From: Siphonodentalium dalli
Lineage: Eukaryota; Mollusca; Scaphopoda; Gadilida; Siphonodentaliidae
NCBI GenBank assembly: GCA_032622095.1
Contig: CP136066.1
Coordinates: forward strand, 182,628,716-182,692,715
DNA: 64,000 nt
Direction of reading: 5' to 3'
The notes beneath the pieces are model-generated. The model searched no databases and was not told where the DNA came from. It saw only the letters and a list, made by a program, of their open reading frames with translations. Both the position numbers and the translations under genes were made by a program. Shown here piece after piece: positions 55,801-64,000 of the stretch. Every line of letters begins with the position of its first letter. Position 1 is the first letter of the stretch.

Positions 55801-58800
55801 CACTCCATGTATACATGCATATTCACCTCACACAGGACCATACGCTACTCCTTATATACAAATGGACACACCATACATGACCATATAATCACACATTGTA
55901 CAACTATTCATATTATTCGTGAATACAATAACAGTGTAGATACTCACCTCACCTATAGTCATACACTCAACAGACACCCACTGTATTCAGTTGATCAATG
56001 TTGATTATAATTGGTCAAGATCCCTCTCAGTTCCGTTTCAGAATTCCGAAAGAAGTTTTCGGCAAAATCCATACTGCATCCCTTAAATTAACTTTTCGTG
56101 CCTCTTAATGTACGGGGACAACTAGAGTAGAACATTAAGTTGACTGAGTAGCATGTTTAATAACCAAGTGAGTCACAATCTGCTACCTGTTCTGGACAAT
56201 AGTGAATAATGTTCGGAATATATGTGACAAATCAACATTTTACCAATTGTTTGGTTGCCACTTTGCAAGCCATCTTCAGCAATATTGCCTAAAATACCTC
56301 AGTGTGACACAGTTAGCACATATCAAAACAAGAAACACAGTTGATACCAAAGATAGTTACATTTTACTTTAAAAAAATGGTTAAAACCTGAATAGTTTGT
56401 GACATAAAAATTCAATTAATTATGGTGATTTCAGTGGTTAAAATAATAACAGTTAACCAATATGCATCAGAAATGTTAGTATTCAATACATATAAGACAG
56501 AATAGTCAATTGTGTGTGTAAACCACAATTTGTAAGCAGTTGCATAGTACGCTGGAGCAATATTTACCATTTTTCATATATAGGTTGCCATTTTGGCAGC
56601 CATTTTGAGCCAAAGTGACAATTTTGGTAATTTGAGTTGGAATATCAATAAAAGATAGGAAGCATAATTTATATTGCTCGGTTCTTCCAATTTCTTGACG
56701 AAATGTGACTAGAATCCCAAATGGTGATATTTTGTGATATATTATACCACGTTCTGTAAAATTGAATTTTTGAGTGATCGGAAGGGGTAGGGACCCCATG
56801 GATGGCATATTTCATTGCATCAAATGTCATTTAACATGCTAAATATAAAATAAAGTTATAATTCTCAACCAGTTCCAAACAGCAGAAACTTATCTTAAAA
56901 ATACTAGTAAAAAACGTAAAAACAATTCACTTCCGGCCACCATTTTGGCTTCCAATTTTGGCACAGAAAGGTGGCGTTATGTCTTAGCTTCACAACTATA
57001 TATACATGTGTATATATATGACAAGATTTTCTCACTATAATTGCATCAAACTAACTTAACGGAAATGGCAGCCATCTTGGACGCCATCTTGAATTACAAA
57101 AAATGCTCAAGGTGGATTTTAGCCGATTTTGGATATGTTATAGAGGATATATTCCTCTTCAAAATGGTATACAAACCAACTTAGTTCAAATTTATTCTAG
57201 GTCAAACCTTTTATCGACCAGACTAATATGGTGGTTTTCATACACAAGAACACACATTGTTCTCGGCTTTAGTTGTAAAACAAATTAATGAGTGTCACGC
57301 AACATGAAAGCCAATTGATAGTCACTGATACATTTCTCGAACATCAGAGTACAAACTTTCATGAAAAATCATGCAGATTTCAAATCGTAAGTTCAGTACA
57401 TTATGATTCGACAACAAACACGTTATTTGGAAATAGCCAATTTAACACTAAAAATATTCACTGATCTCCAAATTAGTGTGAACAAAGATGGCGTCCATGT
57501 TATAATGCAGCAAACGACCGGCTCAATTGAAAAATATTCAACATAATTTCTTGCTATTTCATCCGTTGTTCTCATTTGAGAAGATGCAGGCCAAGTTAGA
57601 TTTTGGTTATGGTGATTTTGTATTAGAAATCATAATATTTGCATTGTCTATAATGATAACTTGAGCAATCTTCTAATGAATCTCTTGATATGTGCAGTGT
57701 GGTTCACCTTTTAGAACATGCAGGTCATCGTCAAGTTGGAGTATTGTTTTTGCTAGAATTTGACTTCTTTGCTCTTAAAAAATCCAACGTCCCAAAAGTC
57801 CACCTCGTTTCGGGGGACGTGGGGTCTGTTGTCTTTTATACAGTTTGTGCTGGTTTACGCTCACAAAACTATATCTTGTTCTCGTCTGATATTTTGTAAT
57901 ATATGGTGTATCGAAACAATATAGTATGAGACTTATTGTTATTATTTTTTACAGTAATGCACGGATCTTTGCTATTATTTTGTACAGTAATGTACGGATC
58001 TTTGTTATTATTTTTTACAGTAATGTATGGATTTTTGCTATTTTTTTACAGTAATGTATGGATCTTTGTTATTATTTTTACAGTAATGAATGGATCTTTG
58101 TTATTATTTTTTACAGTAAGGTATGGATCTTTATTATTTTTTATAGTAATGTATGGATCTTTGTTATTATTTTGTACAGTAATGTATGAATCTTTGTTAT
58201 TATTTTTTACAGTAATGTATGGATCTTGGTTTGAGTATGAACGACAATTTGAACAGCTGTTCAAAGAGAACACAGATCTCAACTCGCTTAACTTATTCTA
58301 TGAAGATCTGATCAAGGTACATAATGTGTAAGAAGGCCCATTCGTTAGGTCTACTAAACTAGTAAATTTAATTTAATTATTTGTTTTAAAGCAAACTTAT
58401 AAATGATCAAAATATGCACGCAGCGCGGGCCGCATGCCCCTAGAGCACAAATGGACCACAGGATCTCCCCCGCATCTAAATAAATGTTCCCAAAGTGAGC
58501 CTGTTTCAGCTAGTATATATAAAAGTGTAGGTACTGTACGTCCGTCTGTCTGTTCGCGAGTTTTCTCCCAGACTTCGGTAAATATTTCAACCAAATTTGG
58601 TGTGGTGATTCGGGTACCATGGCTGATGTTATGACAGCATTAGTTTCTCAAAAATTTGATTTAGAAACAAATTAATGTAATTAAAACATGATTAATAACC
58701 AATTGACGTACTAGTCAAAATAACTCACATACCTAACACGTGCTGCTAAAGTAATTGGACCAAAACCATAATGAACTAGCAGGGTTACCCGGCGTTGCCC

Positions 58801-61800
58801 AGTTTAAAGTGATGTGAAACCCTCTGCTTGCTATGGATATTTGGTGGGAATAGAGAATGCTCTTTCTCAAAGTGTTACACATTCCTCATAAATTGAATAT
58901 CCAAAACATGATTCTAAACACGTGGAATATAAGTAGTGGCTCACCTTGTCGGATATGAGCGATTGTCATTTTGTTTGTCGCGAATAATCCGTCCCACCAT
59001 TAAAGAAATATTTATTTATTTACAACTGCGTATACTTCGGACGTTATAACGTGAAACATGAACATCATAAACGCATTAGTTCGCAAAAAGAGATGTATCC
59101 ATCAATCTAGTGGGCTAGACTAAAAATTTTGAGGACACATGGTTATCATATCTTCATAAAGATACAGATGTTTTAAAGATATTTCCATGTGCTCCTCTGT
59201 TCATGGTGCTATATATACATACTGGCTAATTATTCTCAGTTTAAAAGAAATGTTGCTATGCAAGTATATCAGCTGCATGTGCCCGATAGGGAGCAAGATT
59301 TTGAGTTGTTTATGTCAGGCGATGAGTATGTTCTAAAAATGAAAGAACTCATCTTTATCGGGCAGATTTAACCTTGTCTGATGTCAGTATTGGAGGATCC
59401 TGAAAAGTCATGTGCCACTGACTGCGTTTTCTTTTATCTCAGAAGAACCTATACATTTGACTGCACACCGTGACCTCTATTTTTTAAATGGCCTTCTATA
59501 CACTTCTATCTCTTGACAAATTGTAACTTTTTTGTGGAAACTATATTGAATGGGGAAGACTCAACTGTGTTATAATATATACATGAGCCATTCTAATATG
59601 CAATCCTCTGACGGTTCAAAGTCCCTCAGTTTGCAAGAATATATGTATCTCTTAAGTAGAATGATAAATATACTTTAAATGCTTTCTTCTATGCATCTGG
59701 TTTGCTAGCTCATTAAATGAATGCCCGGATTCCCATCCTCATACACATATGACAGTTGAGAAGATATAATTTTTTAAGTGACTTAATTAAGTCACCATTT
59801 ATCGAGAGTGTGTACTTTGAACGCCAAAAACTCATTAGAACGGTATGGAGATGGCCTAGGAGATGACTATATATAACGACACCAAATGACACCAAAATGT
59901 GATTTAATAGCATTTGAGAAGAATGTGCATGAATTTGGTGGAAATTACTGCTAAATATATTTGTATCAGCTTTGGTGCAACTCCCCTCCTCGCGAATGAC
60001 TTGAACGGCGCCATTTTTGACATATTTAAACCACGTCCATTAGACTCATGCATGCATGGTGTAATGGAGATGATTACATATAAGTTTGGTGGTAATCGGC
60101 ACTAAACAAATTCTTATAACAGTTATTACCCCCATCTCTCGCCCAAAGGCACCAACTGGCGTCTTTAAATCATATGATTATATTCCTCGTATCATGGAGA
60201 AGAATAATATATCAAATTTGGTGGAAATATTCGCTAAAATAGTTTTTTAAATCAATTGTTTGTGGCCCCACCAGTGCACCCTGACTCGAACGGCGCCATA
60301 TCATGGAGGTGATTGTGTATAACTTTGGTGGAAATCGGCGACAGAACTATTTAATAAATTTTTTGCTGCCCCTCCCATTTCTGCCCCAAACACCAACCGC
60401 GTCACTTTAGAAAATTTTAACCCGCACCATTATCTTCCTCGTAAAAGGTATCCCTGTTAGACCGCATTGGTGCCATCTCGAGTGTATCCCGTGAAGTTAT
60501 ATACAGAACACAGACAGACAGATATTCGCAAATATATCTAAGTACCAAATGTGGCGTTTTAACACGCACGATATGATTTCTCGTATCATTTGAGAAGAAC
60601 TTACATGAATTTGATGGTAATTGGCACTAAACATATTTTTATCAGTTTTGGTGACCCTCTCGTCCCTATTTCTGACTCAAGCGGTGCCACTTCTTTTGAC
60701 ATCATTAAACCACACACTTAGACTCATTATGTAGATGAATATATATAAAACTGGTGAAAATTGGCGAGTATACAAATTCGTATCAAATTTAGGGCCCCCA
60801 TAGCTCTCACCAAACGGCACCAATTTGGCGTATCTAAACCAGACGATAGATTCATCGTATCACTGAGAAGAATATGTATCAGTCTGGTGGAAATGGGCGT
60901 TAAACATATTTAAAGCACACAATTAGACACCTGATATCATGGAGATGATTATTTATAAGTCTTTATCAAATTTTGTGCCCACCCCACCCCCATCTCGTGT
61001 TCAAGCAGCACCAATGTGGCGTCTTTATATCACACGATTATATTCCTCGTATCATGGATAATAATGTGCATCAATTTGGTGGAAATTGGCGCTAAAATAT
61101 TGCGTATCAATTTTGGTGTCCCTCTCCCTTTCAGTGCACCCCTAACTAAAATGAAGCCACTTTTGAGAGCTTTGAGCCACACTATTAAACTCCTCACACC
61201 ATGGGATGATTTTGTATAAGTTTGGTGGCAATTCTTGTCAAATTAGTGCCCACCCCCCCCCCCCCCCCCAGTCTCTCATTCAAACGACACCAAGTTGGCG
61301 TCTTTAAATCCCACAATTATATTACTTGTATCATGGAGAAGAATGTGTATCAATTTGGTGAAAATCGGCGCTAAAATTAGTTTTTATTAATGTTGGTGCC
61401 CCTTCTCCCCTTCCGTGCATTCATGACTCGAACGGCGCCACTTTTGACATATCTAAACCACACCATTAGATACCTTATAGCATGGGAATGATTAAATATA
61501 AATTTGGTGGCAATCGGCAAAACAACAATTCTGCGCCTCTCCCCTTTCTTCCCCTGACAACAACGGCGTCACTTTAGAAAATTATAACCCACACCATTAT
61601 CTTTTTCGTAAAAATTTACCCCTGTTAGACCCATTTGGTGCCATCTTGATGGTCCACTGTGAATTTCTATAGAACACAGACAGACAGACATTCGCAAATA
61701 TAGATATAGATAGAAGATAGTGTTGTCTGGCTGCCATATTGACATATATACTGCATGTATTCATTTTTATCAATTTTGATGCACATGTGCCATAGTAGAC

Positions 61801-63414
61801 ACAAAGTATTGTGCATCTCAGCTCCATTTCAAATATCTTCCCATTTCCTTTCAAAAACATGGCCAGAATCCAAAAAGAATTTGTTCGGCAAACTTCCATA
61901 CTGCATTCTTTAAAATGGATTTGTGATGCCTCATTAGGTACTGGGACAACCAAGAATATAATATTGAAATGTTAGTTGATCAACTAACATGTTTGATACC
62001 AAATGAGTCACAATTTGCTATATTTCCCGAACAGATAATAATATTCGGGATATATGTGAAAAATAAACTTTTTACCAAATGTTTACCAAAGTTTTGCAAG
62101 CTATCTTGAGTAATTTGGTCTATAAAAACATCAAAGTGACATATTTAAGACAGATAAAAGCAATATACACATTTGATACCAAAGATATATTACTTGAAAG
62201 AAAAAAAAGGTTCAAACATGTAAAGTTAATTTTTGCCGATGTTGAGGTCAAGTTTGTGTGAGAAAAATATAATATTTATGGTAATGTCAGTGGTCACAAT
62301 AGTTACATTTAACCACTGTGTATCAGCGACGTTAGTATTAAATGTATAGTAGGCAGATGAGTTAATTTTATCTATCAAAAAAACTTGCAGGTGATTGCAG
62401 GGGAAATTGGGCAATATTTACCATTTTACATAATTTGACCGCCATTTTGAGCCAAAGTGACAATTTTAAGTTTAATTAGGTTGGAATATTCACAAGTTAT
62501 GGTATGGTTCACTCACATTGCCCAGTTCTGCTCATTTCCTATTGAAATAAGACTAGAATACCAAGGGTGATTTTTGGTGAAAGTTTATACCGCGTTCTGT
62601 AAAACCAAATGTTTGAGTGATCGAAGGGGTTGAAGATCACAAGGATGAAATATCTAATAACTACAATGACCAGTTAGCAGGAATCATGCAAAGGCATAAG
62701 TCCTAACAAGTTACCAACAGCAGAAACTGATCTAGAAGATATTAGTAAAAATAGTCACATTTTACACTTCTAGCGACATTATGTCAGCCATCTTGGACGG
62801 GGAATTCAAATTTTGACCTAAAAATGTGGAATTGTGTCTTAGCTTCACACAAATATGTACATTTGACAAGATTTTCTCTCTATAATTTGCATGAAACTGA
62901 CTTGGTGCCTCGTCTGGAAAAACGGCGGCCATGTTGGACGTCCATCTTGTCTGGTGCCTACACAGCCACGTTTTTCGTGTTAACATTGCTTAAAAGTGGG
63001 TATACATGTATATAATAAGGAAGAAAATGAGTAGGGTGAAGTTAAGTCCGAAGGACGGGTGTGCGTTGGAGGGGTACAATATTAACTCCCAGACTATATG
63101 GGGCAGATGTTATGATCCATAATTATGACTTCTAAACTCGGTTTCTTGGAAAACACGATGACATGTCTGCATGTATATAGTTTGGACTGATAGCTTACTC
63201 GTATTCGTATTAAAAATTATATTTTATCATTGACAGGACCCACTTGGCACTGTAAAGAAGGTGGCAGCTTTTATTAAGAGGAGTTACGACGATGAGTTTC
63301 TTCTTAAAGTGATAGATGCGTGCCACATCGATAAAATGAGAGAGTACGCAAAGACAAGAACGGATGTGGATTGGCTTCCTCAGCATATTAAGGAGGGCGG
63401 GCTTTACCGGAAAG
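43526..63414 (+). CDS. Cytosolic sulfotransferase (SULT1-like), 3'-incomplete
   Basis: Spliced gene with four readable exons, 43526-43709, 48952-49281, 58213-58316 and 63237-63414. All introns are GT-AG; phases 1, 1 and 0 match across each junction. The product transfers sulfonate from PAPS to hydroxyl or amine groups of small molecules in the cytosol. The joined ~265 residues hold every landmark up to RKG: PAPS loop YPKSGTHW (59-65, across exons 1/2), SPRILNTHYW with the catalytic His at 110, 3'-phosphate site RNPKDIAVSTY (Arg131, Ser139), YGSWFEYE, LFYEDLIKDP, and YRKG at 263-266. Positions agree closely with SULT1 enzymes (~295 residues). The missing last exon should carry the GDWKNHF-type end. 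Substrate cannot be told. Introns 2 and 3 are crowded with transposons. Confidence 0.93.
44597..44682. repeat. Hairpin, ~30-bp arms
   Basis: CCAGAGGGTGAATT at 44614-44627 and AATTCACCCTCTGG at 44652-44665 are perfect. The pairing extends outward imperfectly through GCAGAATTAGGACT / GCAGAATGAGGTCC. Intron 1. Confidence 0.75.
44938..45130 (+). pseudogene. Dead duplicate of sulfotransferase exon 1
   Basis: Inside intron 1, the DNA repeats exon 1: GGCGAACAATCGTTGATGG, then frame FELKDGIWWPKLPTGRNAAD, and LQEDDIFITEFNKSD. Against exon 1, the segment YPKSG has become FNKSD, losing the PAPS-loop proline and glycine. The donor GG|TGAGC has become GATGAGC, and a TGA replaces GGA in the codons before KMRFE. 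It therefore cannot be spliced in as an alternative first exon. It records a local tandem duplication of the 5' end of the gene. Confidence 0.88.
45395..45550. repeat. Array of TTTCGTGGCCACGAAA palindromes
   Basis: About seven tandem palindromes joined by TA(A)CTAAT spacers, with GATC or GTCC replacing the central GGCC in some units. Each is a potential hairpin or dimeric protein site. Confidence 0.85.
45720..46290. repeat. ~140-bp tandem repeats inside the element
   Basis: Four diverged copies share GGTGGCCCC-AAA-TAAACTAA, CACCCC-TTCGACC, GATCCAAAATGGTCGCCG, and a CTCGGCC-ATTGACCG-T block. The frames seen across them are by-products. Confidence 0.7.
46583..48113. other. Intron 1 interior, nothing certain
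   Basis: A 92-codon minus-strand frame (46955-46677; SKHYSGNADKSQIIKIPQFN) is lysine-rich and protein-like but unrecognised; perhaps a decayed coding relic. Otherwise non-coding. Confidence 0.4.
47870..47990. repeat. ATCTCGAATATTAAATTT tandem repeat
   Basis: About six imperfect ~20-bp units of the type TATCTCGAATATT-AA-TTT. Confidence 0.75.
48114..48500. mobile_element. 379-bp piggyBac-like MITE (TTAA target)
   Basis: Body 48118-48496, starting CCCTTTACCCAACAAAAC and ending GTTTTGTTGGGTAAAGGG, flanked by TTAA on both sides. Internally a second inverted pair, GGTCGCCTCGCATATATAAG and its complement, encloses an AT-rich tract of ~40-bp ACAATTTTATCATTTTT repeats (48260-48400). One further direct GGTCGACTCGCATATATAAG copy lies near the right end. 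No ORF. It is the larger relative of the 75-bp copy at 6831. Confidence 0.88.
48698..48905. repeat. Foldback repeat just upstream of exon 2
   Basis: Arms of about 85 bp: the left includes GCCTTGTCAC, GGCCATATTGGATCATC and GTCAAAGTTCTGGAGTA. The right carries the reverse complement (TACTCCAGAACTTTGAC ... GACAAGGC). The loop is ~28 bp. A 22-bp direct duplication (GACTAAATGACAAGGCATAT, 48883-48926) follows, and exon 2 begins 46 bases after the arm. Confidence 0.85.
48952..49281 (+). CDS. Sulfotransferase exon 2
   Basis: Acceptor TTGCTACAG|GTACAC. It codes residues 62-171: completes YPKSGTHW, then FHSFEYLDALPSPRILNTHY with the candidate catalytic His110, and FHIMRNPKDIAVSTYCHVKK, the 3'-phosphate-binding segment (Arg131, Ser139). 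It ends MFMDAT plus one base. The donor GACAG|GTACGT is the first unit boundary of a 21-bp tandem array. Reading through would hit a TAG in the first unit. Confidence 0.95.
49282..49520 (+). repeat. 21-bp tandem array of donor-like sites at the start of intron 2
   Basis: Eleven full units and a partial twelfth, starting exactly at the GT of the exon 2 donor. The unit is GTACGTGTCAGCAGTTATAA plus G. Each boundary reads ATAAG|GTACGT, resembling a 5' splice site; one unit has GTATGT and one boundary AAT|GTACGT. Because 21 is a multiple of three, all boundaries keep the same phase as the real donor. Confidence 0.95.
49524..50060. other. Intron 2, plain, with a GA microsatellite
   Basis: Contains a (GA)n run at about 49826-49880, interrupted once by GATAGA. 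Nothing else supportable. Confidence 0.7.
50061..50859. mobile_element. 793-bp element packed with ATTCGGGA/ATTCGGCA repeats
   Basis: Body 50064-50856; inverted ends AGCCCCGGTTCCATATYCCC and complement; flanked by GTA on both sides (50061-50063, 50857-50859), a 3-bp duplication. The interior is almost entirely short degenerate units ATTCGGGA or ATTCGGCA spaced 9-14 bp, a few dozen in all; the orientation flips (CCCGAAT) near the left end. No coding capacity; the frames on both strands reflect the repeats. Confidence 0.8.
50860..51321. other. Intron 2, nothing recognised
   Basis: Non-coding sequence without clear repeats. Confidence 0.5.
51474..52648. repeat. 8-bp target duplication GCGTCCAA
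   Basis: GCGTCCAA at 51474-51481 and 52641-52648 directly flank the insertion. Removing the insertion restores continuity with the other arm of A2. Confidence 0.9.
51482..52640. mobile_element. 1159-bp hAT-like non-autonomous transposon
   Basis: Ends CAGAGGCGGACTGGCC... and ...GGCCCAGTCCGCCTCTG, with an 8-bp duplication, as for hAT transposons (family knowledge; their ends often start CAG.GGCGG). No transposase frame. A second copy of the left end (CAGAGGCGGACTGGCCGATC, from 51970) lies inside, and GGGCCGCCACATG follows both left ends. The element therefore contains a duplicated 5' terminus or a partly nested second copy. Confidence 0.88.
53850..55975. repeat. ~40-bp minisatellite, two blocks
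   Basis: Degenerate tandem units of the type CCATGACCATACAGCCACTC plus CATGTATACATATACACC, in the same orientation in both blocks (53850-54660 and 55220-55975). They are split by ~560 bp without the repeat. The frames rich in His, Thr and Tyr across it are translations of the repeat, not proteins. It forms the loop of foldback element A2. Confidence 0.85.
57226..57930. other. Intron 2, nothing certain
   Basis: One AAGATGGCGTCC motif (57486). Text around 57690-57900 might be a decayed LINE start on the minus strand, but I cannot support it. Confidence 0.4.
57936..58225 (+). repeat. ~33-bp tandem array of acceptor sites at the end of intron 2
   Basis: Nine units, each with a T-rich tract (TTATTATTTTTTACAG), an AG (57954, 57987, 58020, 58051, 58083, 58116, 58146, 58179, 58212) and then TAATGTATGGATCTTTG. 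The last AG is the real acceptor of exon 3, and the following TAATGTATGGATCTT is the exon's own start. The repeat unit therefore spans the intron-exon boundary. Most spacings are 33, so upstream AGs are in the same phase. Confidence 0.95.
58213..58316 (+). CDS. Sulfotransferase exon 3
   Basis: Completes residue 172 and codes 173-206: MYGSWFEYERQFEQLFKENT then DLNSLNLFYEDLIK. This is the ..YGSW..H...W......L.YEDLk segment that closes over the active site and dimer side in SULT enzymes. Donor AAG|GTACAT. Using the AG one repeat upstream (58179) would add 11 residues in frame (VMYESLLLFFT-like, hydrophobic); the family has no such insertion, so the last AG is chosen. Confidence 0.93.
58317..58499. 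other. Intron 3, nothing recognised
   Basis: Short non-coding stretch before the repeat complex. Confidence 0.5.
58500..61712. repeat. Composite repeat: AATTTGGTGGAAATCGGCGC modules
   Basis: Begins with CGTCCGTCTGTCTGTTCGCG and a TACCCGGCGTTGCCCAG block (58786-58802). From ~59880 there are six alternating module pairs: ATGGAGAAGAATGTG-ATCAATTTGGTGG (59916, 60195, 60590, 60867, 61051, 61335) and ATGGAGATGATTA-ATAAGTTTGGTGG (60068, 60305, 60730, 60940, 61201, 61481). AACACAGACAGACAGA-ATTCGCAAATAT closes two stretches at ~60540 and ~61700, suggesting two copies of one element head to tail. No coding frame. Element class unknown. Confidence 0.7.
61735..63095. mobile_element. Foldback family member A3, single arm
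   Basis: Its first part matches the right arm of A2 (CATACTGCAT-C-TTAAA, CATGTTTGATA-CAA-TGAGTCACAAT, TTTTACCAA-TGTTT-CCA, GAGTGATCG-AAGGGGT). Its end matches A1: CCATCTTGTCTGG, AAGGAAGAAAATGAGTAGGG, TGAAGTTAAGTCC, then CTCCCAGACTA at 63095. It thus links the A1 and A2 types. No left terminus or mirrored arm is visible. It lies 141 bp before exon 4. Confidence 0.75.
63237..63414 (+). CDS. Sulfotransferase exon 4
   Basis: Acceptor TTGACAG|GACCCA, phase 0. Residues 207-265 plus one base: DPLGTVKKVAAFIKRSYDDE, FLLKVIDACHIDKMREYAKT, then DWLPQHIKEGGLYRKG. The final RKG is the PAPS-contacting motif that precedes GDW in sulfotransferases. Donor AAAG|GTATGA; the closing exon is outside the window. 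Confidence 0.94.
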
Positions 63415-64000
63415 GTATGACGTGGTTATGGTGTGGGGGGGGGGGGGCGTCGTCGTTAGCAGCAAATAGGAAAATATTCGGTTTTTTGTCAAAAAATAAG
63501 TTTTGCACCAACTAATGATGGCATAAGATCTATTGTAAAATATCGACCTCCAACAACCGCTCACACCTCCAACATTACTAATTTTGTTTAAGCTGTTATT
63601 CAATAAAATTGTGTGGTCAATATATAGCTTTGTTATATATTACATTACATTAACTACTATACGATAACCTATACACGTGGGCACCTGTGATTGGCTGAAC
63701 TTATATTAGCAGAGTTGTTCCCTTGTTTCACCTATTGGAATAATATGGCAATATAATTATTTAGTTTATAAGTTGTGCAATATATAGACCCAATAATCCA
63801 TATGTAAACCAATGATCAGCCTGTATTATGTGTCGCCTACACTTCTCGGATAGTCACTATATTTTTAAATTGAGCTAATGCATGTTTCAATTCACTTTCT
63901 CACTATAATTTTATAATAATGAGTGTCGAATCTCGCCAGAATTTGAGAGGACGCTGTTAGATAATTCGTCATAACATATGCCTCTTTATTGCATTATAGT
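63415..64000. other. Start of intron 4
   Basis: Non-coding; a G-run at 63436-63447. No further sulfotransferase exon is found before the window ends. Confidence 0.7.

Larger units (their letters stand above)
51322..57225. mobile_element. Foldback element A2, ~5.9 kb including an insertion
   Basis: The left end TAGCCTGGTCGATAAA and right end (reverse complement TAGTCTGGTCGATAAA) bound inverted arms of roughly 1.2-1.4 kb, 51322-53830 and 55990-57225. The left arm is split by a hAT-like insertion. The arms share GATATATCCTCTATAACATATCC-type text, ATGGC motif pairs, and a block giving MPS(V/M)GS...FTERGI in matching frames. The centre is a ~40-bp minisatellite. The TAGTCTGG start matches element A1 and A3, so all three appear related. 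No transposase seen. Confidence 0.8.

Noticed and set aside
53916-55888. His/Thr/Tyr-rich frames of 100-164 codons
   Set aside because: Translations of the ~40-bp minisatellite.

Overview
The window is eukaryotic nuclear DNA from an animal, most likely a marine invertebrate. I lean to a lophotrochozoan such as a mollusc, but this rests on general character only: AT-rich, intron-bearing, dense in mixed transposons, with a short sulfotransferase family gene. There are no operons, CRISPR arrays or convincing tRNA/rRNA genes. Almost everything outside one host gene is transposon-derived or non-coding.

Layout. 1-14.2 kb: no intact gene; fossil LINE reverse-transcriptase pieces on the minus strand (4.8-5.7 kb), a piggyBac-like MITE (6.83 kb), a broken RecQ-like helicase piece (8.5-8.9 kb) and several tandem repeats. 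14.2-15.4 kb: a decayed LINE ORF1, into which a complete, recent Ty3/Gypsy LTR retrotransposon (15397-24251) has inserted. That element has near-identical 786-797 bp LTRs, a CGTT target duplication, gag, protease, RT-RNaseH-integrase, and two extra 3' ORFs. 26.2-38.1 kb: a graveyard of LINEs: a 5'-truncated copy with an intact 625-aa RT ORF on the minus strand and a 10-bp target duplication; a second family with a long RT ORF on the plus strand; an internally deleted relative on the minus strand; and two C-terminal remnants.

38.5-43.4 kb is a ~4.9 kb foldback element with ~2 kb inverted arms; its right end lies 165 bp upstream of the start codon of the only clear host gene, a cytosolic sulfotransferase. 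Four coding exons are readable on the plus strand (43526-43709, 48952-49281, 58213-58316, 63237-63414), joining in phase to about 265 residues. The last exon is beyond the window. The introns hold a dead copy of exon 1, two MITE-like elements with target duplications, a second piggyBac-like MITE, an ATTCGG-rich element, a second foldback element with an 8-bp-TSD hAT-like insertion, and a third related foldback arm.

The strongest unexplained observation is intron 2 of the sulfotransferase. Its 5' end is an eleven-copy 21-bp tandem array in which each unit carries a GTACGT donor-like site. Its 3' end is a nine-copy ~33-bp array in which each unit carries a pyrimidine tract plus AG and the first bases of exon 3. 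Both splice sites of one intron have thus been amplified as minisatellites.
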